Translations under genes and position numbers: made by a program | Part shown: piece after piece, positions 1 to 6,477 of the stretch | Numbering within the stretch: position 1 is the stretch's first letter | Layout of the letters: every line of letters starts with the position of its first letter | The notes under the pieces: model-generated | Seen by the model: the letters and a program-made list of their open reading frames with translations, nothing else | What the model was told of the DNA's origin: nothing | The model's database searches: none | Assembly (NCBI GenBank): GCA_900544635.1 | Contig: UQVV01000042.1 | Coordinates: forward strand, 1 to 10,956 | Origin: an uncultured Cloacibacillus sp. | GTDB lineage: Bacteria; Synergistota; Synergistia; Synergistales; Synergistaceae | Direction of reading: 5' to 3' | Length of the DNA stretch: 10,956 nt

Positions 1-1104
1 TGCATGCTCCACCACTTCATCGGCGGACACAAAAGCGCCGAAGATATAAACTTCGCGGGCGCCGATTTCTTCGACAAAAACCGCGTGGAATTCATCGCGG
101 AGGAAGAAATAACAAAAGTCATGCCCGAAGAAAAAGCCGTCGTAGGCGCGAAGAGCGGCAAGATACGCTATGACAGGCTGCTCATCACGACCGGCGCGAG
201 ATACTTCATCCCGCCCGTGCCGGGCTTCCGCGAAGGCAAAAACGTCTACGGACTGCGCGACCTGGACGACGCACGCAAAATCAGCGAGGCGGCGCGGAAC
301 GCGAAGCAATGCGTCATAGTCGGCTCCGGCCTCGTCGGACTCGACGCCGCCTACGCGCTTGCCGAGCGCGGCCTGAAATGCCGCATCGTTGAGATGGAAA
401 ACAGGCTTTGCCCGCTGCAGCTCGACGAAACCGCCGCCGCGCCCTACAAAGCGCTCTTTGAGAAAGCGGGATGCGAATTCTACCTTTCGAAAAAAGCGAG
501 CGCCGCGGAGCTCGACGCGGACGGAAACATCACAGCCGTAATGCTCGACGACGGCACGCGCCTCCCCGCGGACTTCCTCGTCGTCAGCGCGGGCGTGCGC
601 CCGAACATAGAATTCCTCGAAGGCAGCGGAATCGCGCTCGACCGCCGCATCGTCACCGACGAGCACATGCGCACCAGCGTCCCGGACGTTTACGCCGCGG
701 GCGACGCCGCTGGCCTCTCCGGAATATGGCCCAACGCCGCGCTCCAGGGCGAAATCGCCGCGAAAAACATGTGCGGCGTCGAAGCCGAATACACAGACCG
801 CTACGCGATGAAGAACACGATGAACTTCTTCGGCCTCACGACCCTTTCGCTCGGCCCGACCGCCGCAAAAGAAGGCGACGAAGTGCTGACCGCCGAAAGC
901 CGCAGCGGCTACGCAAAAGCGATAATCCGCGGCGACGCGCTCGTCCACCTCACAATCCAGGGCGACATCGGCAACACCGGCTTCTGGCAGGAAATCGTCA
1001 AGCGCGGCATCAACCCGCGCACGCCAGGAAAGTCCCTCGCCGAGCTCAGCTACGCCGACTTCTGGAAATACGACGAAGCAAGCGGAAAATACGCGTGGGA
1101 TTAG
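1..1104 (+). CDS. FAD/NAD(P)H-dependent oxidoreductase (NADH-rubredoxin/nitrite reductase-like), 5' end cut off by window
   Basis: This is the C-terminal part of a pyridine nucleotide-disulphide oxidoreductase-fold flavoprotein (Pyr_redox_2 type). Such enzymes pass electrons from NAD(P)H through FAD to a small redox partner or to oxygen. The frame is open to base 1, and the N-terminal FAD-binding GxGxxG segment (about 45-50 residues in relatives) is missing, so the true start lies outside the window. Counting from the Met at base 4, I see the ITTGA motif that closes the first FAD half (residues 61-65), the NAD(P)-binding Rossmann motif GSGLVG (107-112), the second FAD motif AAGDAAG (231-237) preceded by VPDVY, and the NFFGL segment (274-278) that opens the small C-terminal domain of NADH-rubredoxin-reductase-like members. 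No CxxC redox pair is visible. The substrate or partner cannot be told from this fragment; NADH oxidase, rubredoxin reductase and NirB-like subunits all remain possible. A hairpin follows the stop codon. Confidence 0.88.
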   Translation, partial: CMLHHFIGGHKSAEDINFAGADFFDKNRVEFIAEEEITKVMPEEKAVVGAKSGKIRYDRLLITTGARYFIPPVPGFREGKNVYGLRDLDDARKISEAARNAKQCVIVGSGLVGLDAAYALAERGLKCRIVEMENRLCPLQLDETAAAPYKALFEKAGCEFYLSKKASAAELDADGNITAVMLDDGTRLPADFLVVSAGVRPNIEFLEGSGIALDRRIVTDEHMRTSVPDVYAAGDAAGLSGIWPNAALQGEIAAKNMCGVEAEYTDRYAMKNTMNFFGLTTLSLGPTAAKEGDEVLTAESRSGYAKAIIRGDALVHLTIQGDIGNTGFWQEIVKRGINPRTPGKSLAELSYADFWKYDEASGKYAWD

Positions 1105-1136
1105 CCCGACGCCGACGTAAACGAAAACGACACAAG

Positions 1137-1171
1137 AGCGGGACGCGCATGAAAGCGCGCCCCGCTTCTCG
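1137..1171 (+). terminator. Hairpin terminator after the oxidoreductase gene
   Basis: A 12-base arm (1137-1148) pairs with 1155-1166 around a 6-base loop, with a single A:C mismatch. The stem is mostly G-C. Only a short, interrupted T stretch follows (TTCTCGT), so termination may be inefficient. The -10 box of the next gene starts just after it. Confidence 0.6.
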
Positions 1172-1177
1172 TATAAT
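1172..1177 (+). promoter_or_regulatory. Candidate -10 box for the adenylyltransferase gene
   Basis: A perfect TATAAT lies 35 bases upstream of the ATG at 1213. The bases 17 upstream (ATGAAA) are a poor -35 and lie in the loop of the preceding terminator hairpin. Promoter strength is therefore uncertain. Confidence 0.45.
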
Positions 1178-1212
1178 GAGCGTACCGGTTGAAGGAAGGG
1201 AGGCAAATCGAC

Positions 1213-2013
1213 ATGATAAACACACGCGGCAACAGCGGCTTTACAACACAAATAAACCAAGTAATTTCAACGGCAGAAGCCCTATTCGAAGTTCAGATGC
1301 TCGGAATGTATCTATACGGCTCCGCGACGATGAACGGACTGCGCACGCACAGTGACATAGATATACTGATAATCACCGAATGGGAGATGAGCGATGCGGC
1401 AAGAGAGACGCTGACAAAGCGGTTATTGAGCGTTTCAGGCCGCGCGGGCTGCGCCGGGAAAAGGCCTTTGGAGGTTGCCGTCGTCAATCATAACGATATC
1501 GTTCCGCTGCGATTCCCTCTTAAATGCGAATATATGTACGGAGAATGGCTTCGTGAAGAAATGGAAGCGGGGCAATATCCTCAGCCGTTCCTCGACCCCG
1601 ATATAACGGTTTTATTATGGCAGGCCCGAAAAAGCTGCATAACTCTGAAGGGCGCGGAGTGCGAAAAGCTCATTCCGCCCATCCCCTTTTATGAAGTCCG
1701 CAAAGCGATTCAATTTTCTCTTCCCGCTTTAATCTCCGGCTTCACCGGCGACGAGAGAAACGTGCTGCTGACCCTATCCAGAATGTGGTTCACCTTGGAA
1801 ACGGAAGAAATAACTTCGAAGGATATCGCCGCGGAATGGGTGATTCCAAAATTGCCGGCGAAATTTTCTCCGCTGCTGCATACGGCGAAGGAGGCCTACC
1901 TTGGGAATCTGTCCGACGAATGGGGAAGCGTCGAAAAAGAAGCCGCCGCTCTCGTAAATTTTATGAAAGAGCGGATTGAGGAATTGCTTGCTTTCAGGAA
2001 ATCCGAAAAATAA
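1213..2013 (+). CDS. ant(9): ANT(9)/AadA-family spectinomycin adenylyltransferase
   Basis: This 266-residue cytoplasmic enzyme should transfer AMP from ATP to an aminocyclitol antibiotic. The nucleotidyltransferase motif is GSA (36-38) with D48 and D50 as metal ligands (HSDID) and E87 (PLEVAVV) as the likely third carboxylate, as in AadA. The helical C-terminal domain carries the family signature GDERNVLLTLSRMW and SKDIAAEW. AadA enzymes that also modify streptomycin have a Trp and an Asp shortly before GDERN. Here the aligned residues read P and G (LPALISGFTGDERN), as in ANT(9) enzymes, so I infer spectinomycin rather than streptomycin as substrate. The start is ATG 1213, with AAGGAAGGGAGG 9 bases upstream; an in-frame TTG at 1189 sits at or before that SD and is unlikely. 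GC is lower than in neighbours (27 of 60 bases at 1261-1320 versus 37 of 60 at 601-660), which suggests horizontal acquisition. Resistance has not been shown. Confidence 0.9.
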   Translation: MINTRGNSGFTTQINQVISTAEALFEVQMLGMYLYGSATMNGLRTHSDIDILIITEWEMSDAARETLTKRLLSVSGRAGCAGKRPLEVAVVNHNDIVPLRFPLKCEYMYGEWLREEMEAGQYPQPFLDPDITVLLWQARKSCITLKGAECEKLIPPIPFYEVRKAIQFSLPALISGFTGDERNVLLTLSRMWFTLETEEITSKDIAAEWVIPKLPAKFSPLLHTAKEAYLGNLSDEWGSVEKEAAALVNFMKERIEELLAFRKSEK

Positions 2014-2050
2014 TGGGGAGCTCCTAAATCAGCAACGCTTCGCGTTTCTT

Positions 2051-2103
2051 GACTGGCAGTTGACCGCGGTATAGACGGCACTATAGAGGATATGTAGCCA
2101 GTC
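2051..2103. repeat. Nested inverted repeat
   Basis: The outer arms GACTGGC (2051-2057) and GCCAGTC (2097-2103) are perfect. Inside them, TATAG (2070-2074) pairs with CTATA (2081-2085) across 6 bases, and the 8-base palindrome ACCGCGGT sits at 2063-2070. There is no T tract, so this is not a terminator. Confidence 0.5.
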
Positions 2104-2164
2104 TAATTTGCCGCACCACAAAACGACGAATTGCGGCTTGCCTTTTTCCAGCACCCGTACGCGA

Positions 2165-2194
2165 AAAGACCTCCGACAAACGCCGGAGGTCTTT
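2165..2194 (+). terminator. Terminator hairpin downstream of the adenylyltransferase
   Basis: A perfect 11-pair stem (2165-2175 with 2184-2194) with an 8-base loop. The A and T runs at the ends are part of the stem (AAAGACCTCCG / CGGAGGTCTTT). Being symmetrical, it could work in both directions. It lies about 150 bases beyond the stop codon. Confidence 0.7.
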
Positions 2195-2374
2195 CGTTCC
2201 TTGGGTATTGGCAGCAACGTTTTACAGAGTTTCGTTCTGCGGGCGTTCCGCGCCGCGGGGCGTTTTATGCAGGGCGCCTTTCGGCTGCGCCTCGCTTCGC
2301 CTGTTCGCCCGCCGTGTGTGGGAGACTGGTTTTCACGTCCTTTCCTTTGAGATGAGTACCTTTTTTATTACGAA

Positions 2375-2396
2375 CCCGAGAGCGCGAGCTTTCGGG
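2375..2396. repeat. Stem-loop with GNRA-type tetraloop
   Basis: Nine pairs (2375-2383 with 2388-2396, one G-U on the plus strand) close a GCGA loop. No T tract follows on either strand, so a structured RNA or repeat element is more likely than a terminator. Its role is unknown. Confidence 0.45.
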
Positions 2397-2429
2397 GAGT
2401 GCCGTATGTTCTTTGGCGGGATTAAAATC

Positions 2430-2485
2430 GACCTTCACGTCCCCGCCCTTTCTGATAAAAAGTATAGCGCCGGGATGTGAAGGTC
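2430..2485. terminator. Long hairpin between convergent genes, possibly bidirectional terminator
   Basis: A 14-pair stem (2430-2443 with 2472-2485, one G-U) is extended by two pairs beyond a mismatch, around a loop of about 22 bases. On the minus strand it is followed by GATTTTA, on the plus strand by TTATGATTGTTTTA. Both tails are weak. It is well placed to end the minus-strand metallopeptidase-family transcript. Confidence 0.5.
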
Positions 2486-2545
2486 TTATGATTGTTTTAT
2501 GTGTTTTCTGTGGCGGAAATATGGCGATTTTGTGGCGGCGCGGAG

Positions 2546-3046
2546 CTACTGTCCGTCGTGTATCTCCTCATAATATGTGCCCATGAGCTTTTTCCAGTCG
2601 ACGTTGTCGTCGAGCAGGTTCGGGCACGTCGCGTCGGGGTAGAACCATTTGCGGCCGAGGCCCATGAGTATCTGCCACCAGTCGTGGACGTCCGGCGTCA
2701 GTATCTCGCCCTCGGGGCCGATGCGGCGCAGCTCGCGGTAGACGAGCGCGACCATCTGGCTTTCGTCCATCGCCGCCGTCGTCTTCGCGTAGAACTCTAT
2801 CATGTAGAAGTAGGAGCATGAGCCGAGCTGGTAGAGCAGCTCGGTCCATTTCGGCGATATCTTCGACGTCTTCGCGAGCGTCATCTGTTTTTTGCTTCCC
2901 GAGCTTTTATGGTTCACGACGAAAAGTATCTTGTCGGGGTCTATGTGGTGCAGCTCGTCGTATTTTTTGATCAGCGCCTCGGCTATCGGCCTGATTTTGC
3001 TCGAGCATATTTCGTAGTCGAATTCTGCCTCTGTTCTCGCGGACAT
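2546..3046 (-). CDS. Putative phage-type metallopeptidase-family protein with decayed HExxH motif
   Basis: This 166-residue soluble protein has no signal peptide or membrane segment. Its pattern resembles the putative phage metallopeptidase family (PF18894): an N-terminal YEI...IAEALIKKY stretch, a central beta-rich part, the helix LVYRELRRI (101-109) where relatives have a zinc-binding HELxH, and then ILTPDVHDWW (115-124), which matches the conserved HD segment. Both zinc histidines are replaced by Arg (R104, R108), while E105 and H121-D122 remain, so I infer it is probably not an active peptidase. The start is ATG (complement of 3044-3046), with GGAGG 8 bases upstream and a good extended -10 promoter further up. 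It is transcribed alone, convergent with the adenylyltransferase gene. Family assignment is from memory of the motif layout; a DNA-associated helper or phage-derived protein is possible. Confidence 0.7.
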   Translation of the reverse strand: MSARTEAEFDYEICSSKIRPIAEALIKKYDELHHIDPDKILFVVNHKSSGSKKQMTLAKTSKISPKWTELLYQLGSCSYFYMIEFYAKTTAAMDESQMVALVYRELRRIGPEGEILTPDVHDWWQILMGLGRKWFYPDATCPNLLDDNVDWKKLMGTYYEEIHDGQ

Positions 3047-3095
3047 ATTTCATTCCTCCGTTTTCGTGCTTGCGCAGTCTTTTCTGCCGTTCTTC

Positions 3096-3124
3096 ATTAT
3101 ACCATTGCGCCGCTCGCGGCTTAA
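3096..3124 (-). promoter_or_regulatory. Promoter of the metallopeptidase-family gene
   Basis: On the minus strand, TATAAT (complement of 3096-3101) is preceded by TGG, giving an extended -10. TTAAGC lies at the -35 position (complement of 3119-3124) with a 17-base spacer. The start codon is about 50 bases downstream. Confidence 0.6.
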
Positions 3125-3136
3125 CGGCGCGCCCTC

Positions 3137-3202
3137 TATCCACGTTTTTGTGGATAAAAATGTGTATTATATTATTAACTTATCCTGACCTTATGTGGAT
3201 AT
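3137..3202. promoter_or_regulatory. DnaA-box-like inverted pair plus a third site
   Basis: TATCCAC (3137-3143) and GTGGATA (3150-3156) form a perfect 7-base inverted repeat with a 6-base spacer. The right half is part of TGTGGATAA (3149-3157), an exact match to the DnaA box TTATCCACA in reverse. A third site, TGTGGATAT (3194-3202), differs by one base. Between them is a 30-base AT-rich tract. The group lies just upstream of the extended -10 promoter at 3096-3124. DnaA binding is inferred from the match only; another repressor using this palindrome is possible. Confidence 0.45.
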
Positions 3203-3273
3203 GTGAGTATATCTCGGAGTGCGGCTGAAAACGAAATGCACAAACGGTTGGAGCCAAGCTGTAGTCAAACTAA

Positions 3274-3307
3274 AAACGACGCCCGCGCCGGAGCGTGAGC
3301 GTCGTTT
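3274..3307 (-). terminator. ftsZ terminator
   Basis: A perfect 9-pair stem (3274-3282 with 3299-3307) with a GC-rich 16-base loop. On the minus strand the second arm, GCGTCGTTT, runs straight into TTAG, giving a T tract. It lies about 40 bases after the ftsZ stop codon. Confidence 0.75.
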
Positions 3308-3346
3308 CTTTAATTTTGCGTTACTGCGTTGATTTTTGCCGTGCGG

Positions 3347-4693
3347 CTATTTTTTGAGCGAGCGGCCGCGTCTTACGAAGGTCGGGTTTTCGTATGCGTC
3401 GTAGGCTGAGCGGCGGCGGCCCGCGTAGGGCTCGTTCTCGGCCTGCACATCTTCCGCGGGCGCGTCGTCGCGCAGCCACGCGGGCGTGTGGACTCCGGCG
3501 TAGGGCGACGGCTGCTGTTCGGGCTGCGGCTGTTCCGCCGCTTCCGCCTGCCGGACGGACTCTTCATTATAATAGCGCCTCTCGGACGCGCGTTCCTCGC
3601 GCTGCGGCGCGGCGCGGCGCGTGTAGACGTTTATCTCCGGCTCCGGCTCGCGCGGCGTTTCGTCGAAGCCGGCGGCGACTATCGTCACCTCGACCTCTTC
3701 TTCTATCGATTTGTCCTCGGCGCAGCCCCAGATGAAGTGCGCGTCGGGCGACTTTACGTCCTCGATGATGTCGGCGGCTAGGCCGACCTCGTAGAGCGCG
3801 AGCTCTTTTCTGTGCGTGATGTTCATGAGCACGCCCTTGGCGCCCTGCATGGAGCATTCCATGAGCGGGCTTTCGAGCGCCATGCGCACGGCTTTCTCGA
3901 CGCAGTCTTCGCCGCTCGCGGCTCCGACGCCCATGACTGTGCGTCCCGCGCCGCGCATAACGGTGTTAAGGTCGGCGAAGTCGACGTTTACGAGCCCGGG
4001 GCGCGTGACGAGGTCTGTGACCCCCTGCACCGCCTGGCGCAGAACTTCGTCGGCGAGCGAGAAGGATTCCGTCAGAGGCGTGTTCTTCTGCGCTATTTCG
4101 AGAAGCCTGTCGTTCGGCACGACGATGAGCGCGTCGACCTCGGGGAAGAGCTTTTCGATGCCCTCTTCCGCGTAGCGGCGGCGGCGCTTTCCTTCGAACG
4201 AGAATGGCTTCGTGACGACCGCGACGGTCAGTATCCCCATTTCGCGCGCGGCGCGCGCAATTACTGGGATGGCTCCCGTTCCGGTGCCGCCGCCCATGCC
4301 CGCGGTCAGGTAGACCATATCCGCGCCCTTCATGTAGCGGCGTATCTCGTCGATTGATTCGAGCGCGGCGCGCTCGCCCACCTCGGGCATGGCTCCCGCG
4401 CCGAGCCCCTTCGTGACGCGCTCGCCGAGGACTATCTTCGACTCGCAGAGCGAGCTGCCGAGCGAGCGCACGTCGGTGTTCACCGCGAGGGTGTCCACGT
4501 CCTTGAGGCCGTGCGATATTATATGGTTGAGGGCGTTTCCGCCGCCCCCGCCTATCGCGATGACCTTTATGGCCTTATGGAAGATTCCCTGAGCCGCGGT
4601 CTCTTTCATATCCGCTTTATTTTCTTCGGCCCGCCCCTGATATGCGGGGCTTTCACCAAACTGTCCATAGTACGCAAATTCTTCTGCCGGCAC
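3347..4693 (-). CDS. ftsZ: Cell division protein FtsZ
   Basis: FtsZ is the tubulin-like GTPase that polymerises into the Z ring at midcell. Numbering from the internal Met (complement of 4607-4609), the core shows IKVIAIGGGGGNA (14-26), the tubulin signature GGGTGTG (107-113), the T7 catalytic loop NVDFAD (208-213), and a C-terminal domain ending near 315. A variable linker (about 316-405, rich in E, R, Q and P) leads to the C-terminal peptide ENPTFVRRGR (407-416), which normally binds FtsA, ZipA or SepF-type partners. The Met form is 420 residues. I prefer the GTG at 4693, which adds 28 residues, because AGAAGGTG lies 9 bases before it while the ATG at 4609 has no clear SD; the shorter start cannot be excluded. 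No ftsA or dcw gene is nearby. A long open frame running further upstream is antisense noise. The gene diverges from the AI-2E gene. Confidence 0.96.
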   Translation of the reverse strand: MPAEEFAYYGQFGESPAYQGRAEENKADMKETAAQGIFHKAIKVIAIGGGGGNALNHIISHGLKDVDTLAVNTDVRSLGSSLCESKIVLGERVTKGLGAGAMPEVGERAALESIDEIRRYMKGADMVYLTAGMGGGTGTGAIPVIARAAREMGILTVAVVTKPFSFEGKRRRRYAEEGIEKLFPEVDALIVVPNDRLLEIAQKNTPLTESFSLADEVLRQAVQGVTDLVTRPGLVNVDFADLNTVMRGAGRTVMGVGAASGEDCVEKAVRMALESPLMECSMQGAKGVLMNITHRKELALYEVGLAADIIEDVKSPDAHFIWGCAEDKSIEEEVEVTIVAAGFDETPREPEPEINVYTRRAAPQREERASERRYYNEESVRQAEAAEQPQPEQQPSPYAGVHTPAWLRDDAPAEDVQAENEPYAGRRRSAYDAYENPTFVRRGRSLKK

Positions 4694-4723
4694 GGAGCGA
4701 CACACCTTCTTTGCCTGTTGATG

Positions 4724-4729
4724 TATAAT
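4724..4729 (+). promoter_or_regulatory. Candidate -10 box for the AI-2E/mntP operon
   Basis: TATAAT lies 42 bases before the ATG at 4772. No convincing -35 is visible at 16-18 bases upstream. Confidence 0.4.
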
Positions 4730-4744
4730 ATTCCGTATGTTTTT

Positions 4745-4750
4745 ATTATA
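4745..4750 (-). promoter_or_regulatory. Candidate -10 box for ftsZ
   Basis: The complement reads TATAAT, about 50 bases upstream of the GTG start at 4693. A second weaker box, TATTAT, lies closer to ftsZ. The matching -35 would fall over the SD and start of the AI-2E gene, so the two divergent promoters overlap within about 80 bases. Confidence 0.4.
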
Positions 4751-4771
4751 GCATCGAGAGGTGTTAATTTT

Positions 4772-5881
4772 ATGGCTTCGGGCAACGGATATGCAAATTT
4801 TTTCAGCGGCAACGTGCCTTTTATAATTTTCTTCGCATTCTTCGCGCTGCTCGCATGGGACATAACCTCGCCGATGGCGACGGCGATTATATGGGCCGGG
4901 ATGCTCTCGTTCGTCGCGACGCCGCTTAACAAAAAGATACTCAAGGCGCTCCGCGGCGGCAAGTACCCGAGCATCTCCGCGGCTGTGACGATGACGGCGC
5001 TGCTGCTGCTCTGCTTCGTCCCGGTGCTGCTCGCCCTCTCGACGCTCGCGAGCGAGGTGACGAGCCTCGGGCGCATCTTCGCGCAGCTCTTCGTCAAGAT
5101 TCAGCACGTCGCGCACAACGGCGCGGCGATAGAGTTCCCCGATTGGATGCCGGCCTGGATAGCGGACAACATACGCAATTTCATGGCCGACTCCGACGCG
5201 CTGCGCGGCGCGGCGCAGAACGTCGTGCAGTGGGCGACGCGCTTCCTCAGCTCGATTTCGGCGCGGCTCATAGAGCACGGCTCCTCCTTCCTGCTCAACT
5301 CCGTCATAACGCTGATGGTTTCCTTCTTCTTTATACGCGACGGCGAAAAAATAATAGACTACATAGAGAGCGTGACGCCGCTCGAGCCCGAGGAAAAACA
5401 AAACTTTTTCAGTCAAATTTCGGGGATTCTGAACTCGATAATATACGGTATAATCTTCACCGTCGCCGTCCAGGCCGTGCTTGGCGCGATCGGCTGGTGG
5501 ATAGTCGGCCTCGGGAACCCGGTGTTCTTCGGGATGCTGATGTTCTTCTTCGGCATGTTCCCCGCGGGGACGGCGGTCGTCTGGGTGCCGGGCGCGATAT
5601 ACCTCGCCTTCACGGGCGACCTGAAGAACGCCGCGATACTTTTCGTGTGGGGCGCGGCGATAGTCGGGACGATAGACAACCTGCTCCGCCCGTACCTGAT
5701 AAGCTCGGGCGGCAGGGGCGGCGTCGAGATATCGACGCTCGTCATCATACTCGGCCTTTTCGGCGGAGTGATGAAGTGGGGCTTCCTCGGGGTTTTCGTC
5801 GGGCCGCTGCTGCTGGTGCTCTTCATATCGGTCTGCGGACTTTATAAAAAGCGCTGGCTCGAAAGTATTGGAGGAAAATGA
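4772..5881 (+). CDS. AI-2E/PerM-family membrane transporter
   Basis: A 369-residue inner-membrane protein of the AI-2E (UPF0118/PerM) family. Members have been tied to autoinducer-2 export, Na+(Li+)/H+ antiport and other exports, so the substrate cannot be named. Hydrophobic segments lie at about 14-50 (two), 68-92, 172-188, 218-245, 248-280, 285-303 and 318-355. A large non-membrane stretch between about 93 and 170 is typical of the family. The conserved C-terminal motifs VWVPGAIYLAFTGD (270-283), DNLLRPYLI (302-310) and GVFVGPLLLVL (340-350) are clear. The start is ATG 4772, with GAGAGGTG 8 bases upstream; the frame continues upstream to 4511 but overlaps ftsZ and has no better start. The stop codon lies 6 bases from mntP, indicating one transcript. 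Confidence 0.9.
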   Translation: MASGNGYANFFSGNVPFIIFFAFFALLAWDITSPMATAIIWAGMLSFVATPLNKKILKALRGGKYPSISAAVTMTALLLLCFVPVLLALSTLASEVTSLGRIFAQLFVKIQHVAHNGAAIEFPDWMPAWIADNIRNFMADSDALRGAAQNVVQWATRFLSSISARLIEHGSSFLLNSVITLMVSFFFIRDGEKIIDYIESVTPLEPEEKQNFFSQISGILNSIIYGIIFTVAVQAVLGAIGWWIVGLGNPVFFGMLMFFFGMFPAGTAVVWVPGAIYLAFTGDLKNAAILFVWGAAIVGTIDNLLRPYLISSGGRGGVEISTLVIILGLFGGVMKWGFLGVFVGPLLLVLFISVCGLYKKRWLESIGGK

Positions 5882-5887
5882 TTTACA

Positions 5888-6448
5888 ATGCTCGCAGAAT
5901 TCATAGCCACCGCGGCGACCGGCGCGTCGCTCGCGATGGACGCCTTTTCCGTCTCCATCTGCATAGGGCTCTGCCATGACCGCATAAGCGCGAAGAACGT
6001 GCTGACGGTCGGAGGCGCGTTCGGATTTTTTCAGTTCTTCATGCCTCTGCTCGGAGGCGTAATAGCGGGAGGACTCTCGGGATTTTTCAGCACATGGACG
6101 CCGTGGATAGCCGCGGCGCTCATCGTCTGGGTCGCCGTCAACATGATACGCGAGGCGGCCTCGGGCGGCGAGGACGACTGCTCGTCGATGACGATAACGC
6201 TGAAGAGCATGACCGTGCTCTCGTTCGCGACCTCGCTCGACGCGCTCGCCGTCGGCTTCTCGATAGAAAGCACCGGCGGCTCCGCGATGTCGCTCGCTGT
6301 GCTCGCCGGGATAATAACCTTCGCGCTCTCCGCCGCGGGCACGATCGCCGGCAAAAAAGTCGGCTCGCATTTCGGCAGGAAGGCCGAATACGTAGGCGGC
6401 GGCGTCCTGCTGGTCATAGCGGCGCGGATAATATTGCAGGCGCTGTAA
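5888..6448 (+). CDS. mntP: Manganese efflux pump MntP
   Basis: MntP is a small six-helix membrane protein that exports Mn2+ and protects against manganese excess. The 186-residue product is the normal family length. It has the two repeated halves characteristic of the fold: LAMDAFSVSICIGL (15-28) in helix 1 and ATSLDALAVGFS (114-125) in helix 4. The paired aspartates D18 and D118 match residues important for transport in E. coli MntP. A glycine-rich helix 2 (FGFFQFFMPLLGG) is also typical. The start must be ATG 5888, because an in-frame stop (the last codon of the upstream gene) lies immediately before it. The SD GGAGG lies 13 bases upstream, inside the preceding gene's end, so translation is probably coupled. 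No yybP-ykoY manganese riboswitch is visible upstream. Confidence 0.93.
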   Translation: MLAEFIATAATGASLAMDAFSVSICIGLCHDRISAKNVLTVGGAFGFFQFFMPLLGGVIAGGLSGFFSTWTPWIAAALIVWVAVNMIREAASGGEDDCSSMTITLKSMTVLSFATSLDALAVGFSIESTGGSAMSLAVLAGIITFALSAAGTIAGKKVGSHFGRKAEYVGGGVLLVIAARIILQAL

Positions 6449-6477
6449 AAAACCACATATACAAATACAATAAAAAC

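Larger units (their letters stand above)
2014..2545. other. Gene-free, hairpin-rich stretch between convergent genes
   Basis: These 532 bases separate the plus-strand adenylyltransferase from a minus-strand gene and hold no convincing gene. Overlapping ORFs on both strands have no recognisable domain. Four inverted repeats are present: GACTGGC/GCCAGTC (2051-2057 with 2097-2103) enclosing TATAG/CTATA; a terminator (2165-2194); a 9-pair stem with a GCGA tetraloop (2375-2396); and a 14-pair stem (2430-2485). Base composition switches between AT-rich and GC-rich blocks. It could be intergenic repeat sequence or the scar of a lost mobile element; nothing visible decides. Confidence 0.55.

Noticed and set aside
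1189..1212. Upstream TTG start for the adenylyltransferase
   Set aside because: It would translate through the strong SD that correctly serves ATG 1213, and related enzymes match the shorter form.
471..1355. 294-codon plus-strand frame overlapping the oxidoreductase and adenylyltransferase
   Set aside because: Its product is mostly Arg, Pro and His, it overlaps two real genes in other frames, and it has no SD.
2029..2217. 62-codon minus-strand frame in the hairpin-rich intergenic region
   Set aside because: It has no convincing SD and its sequence is dictated by inverted repeats including a terminator. I kept it only as part of a possible repeat element.
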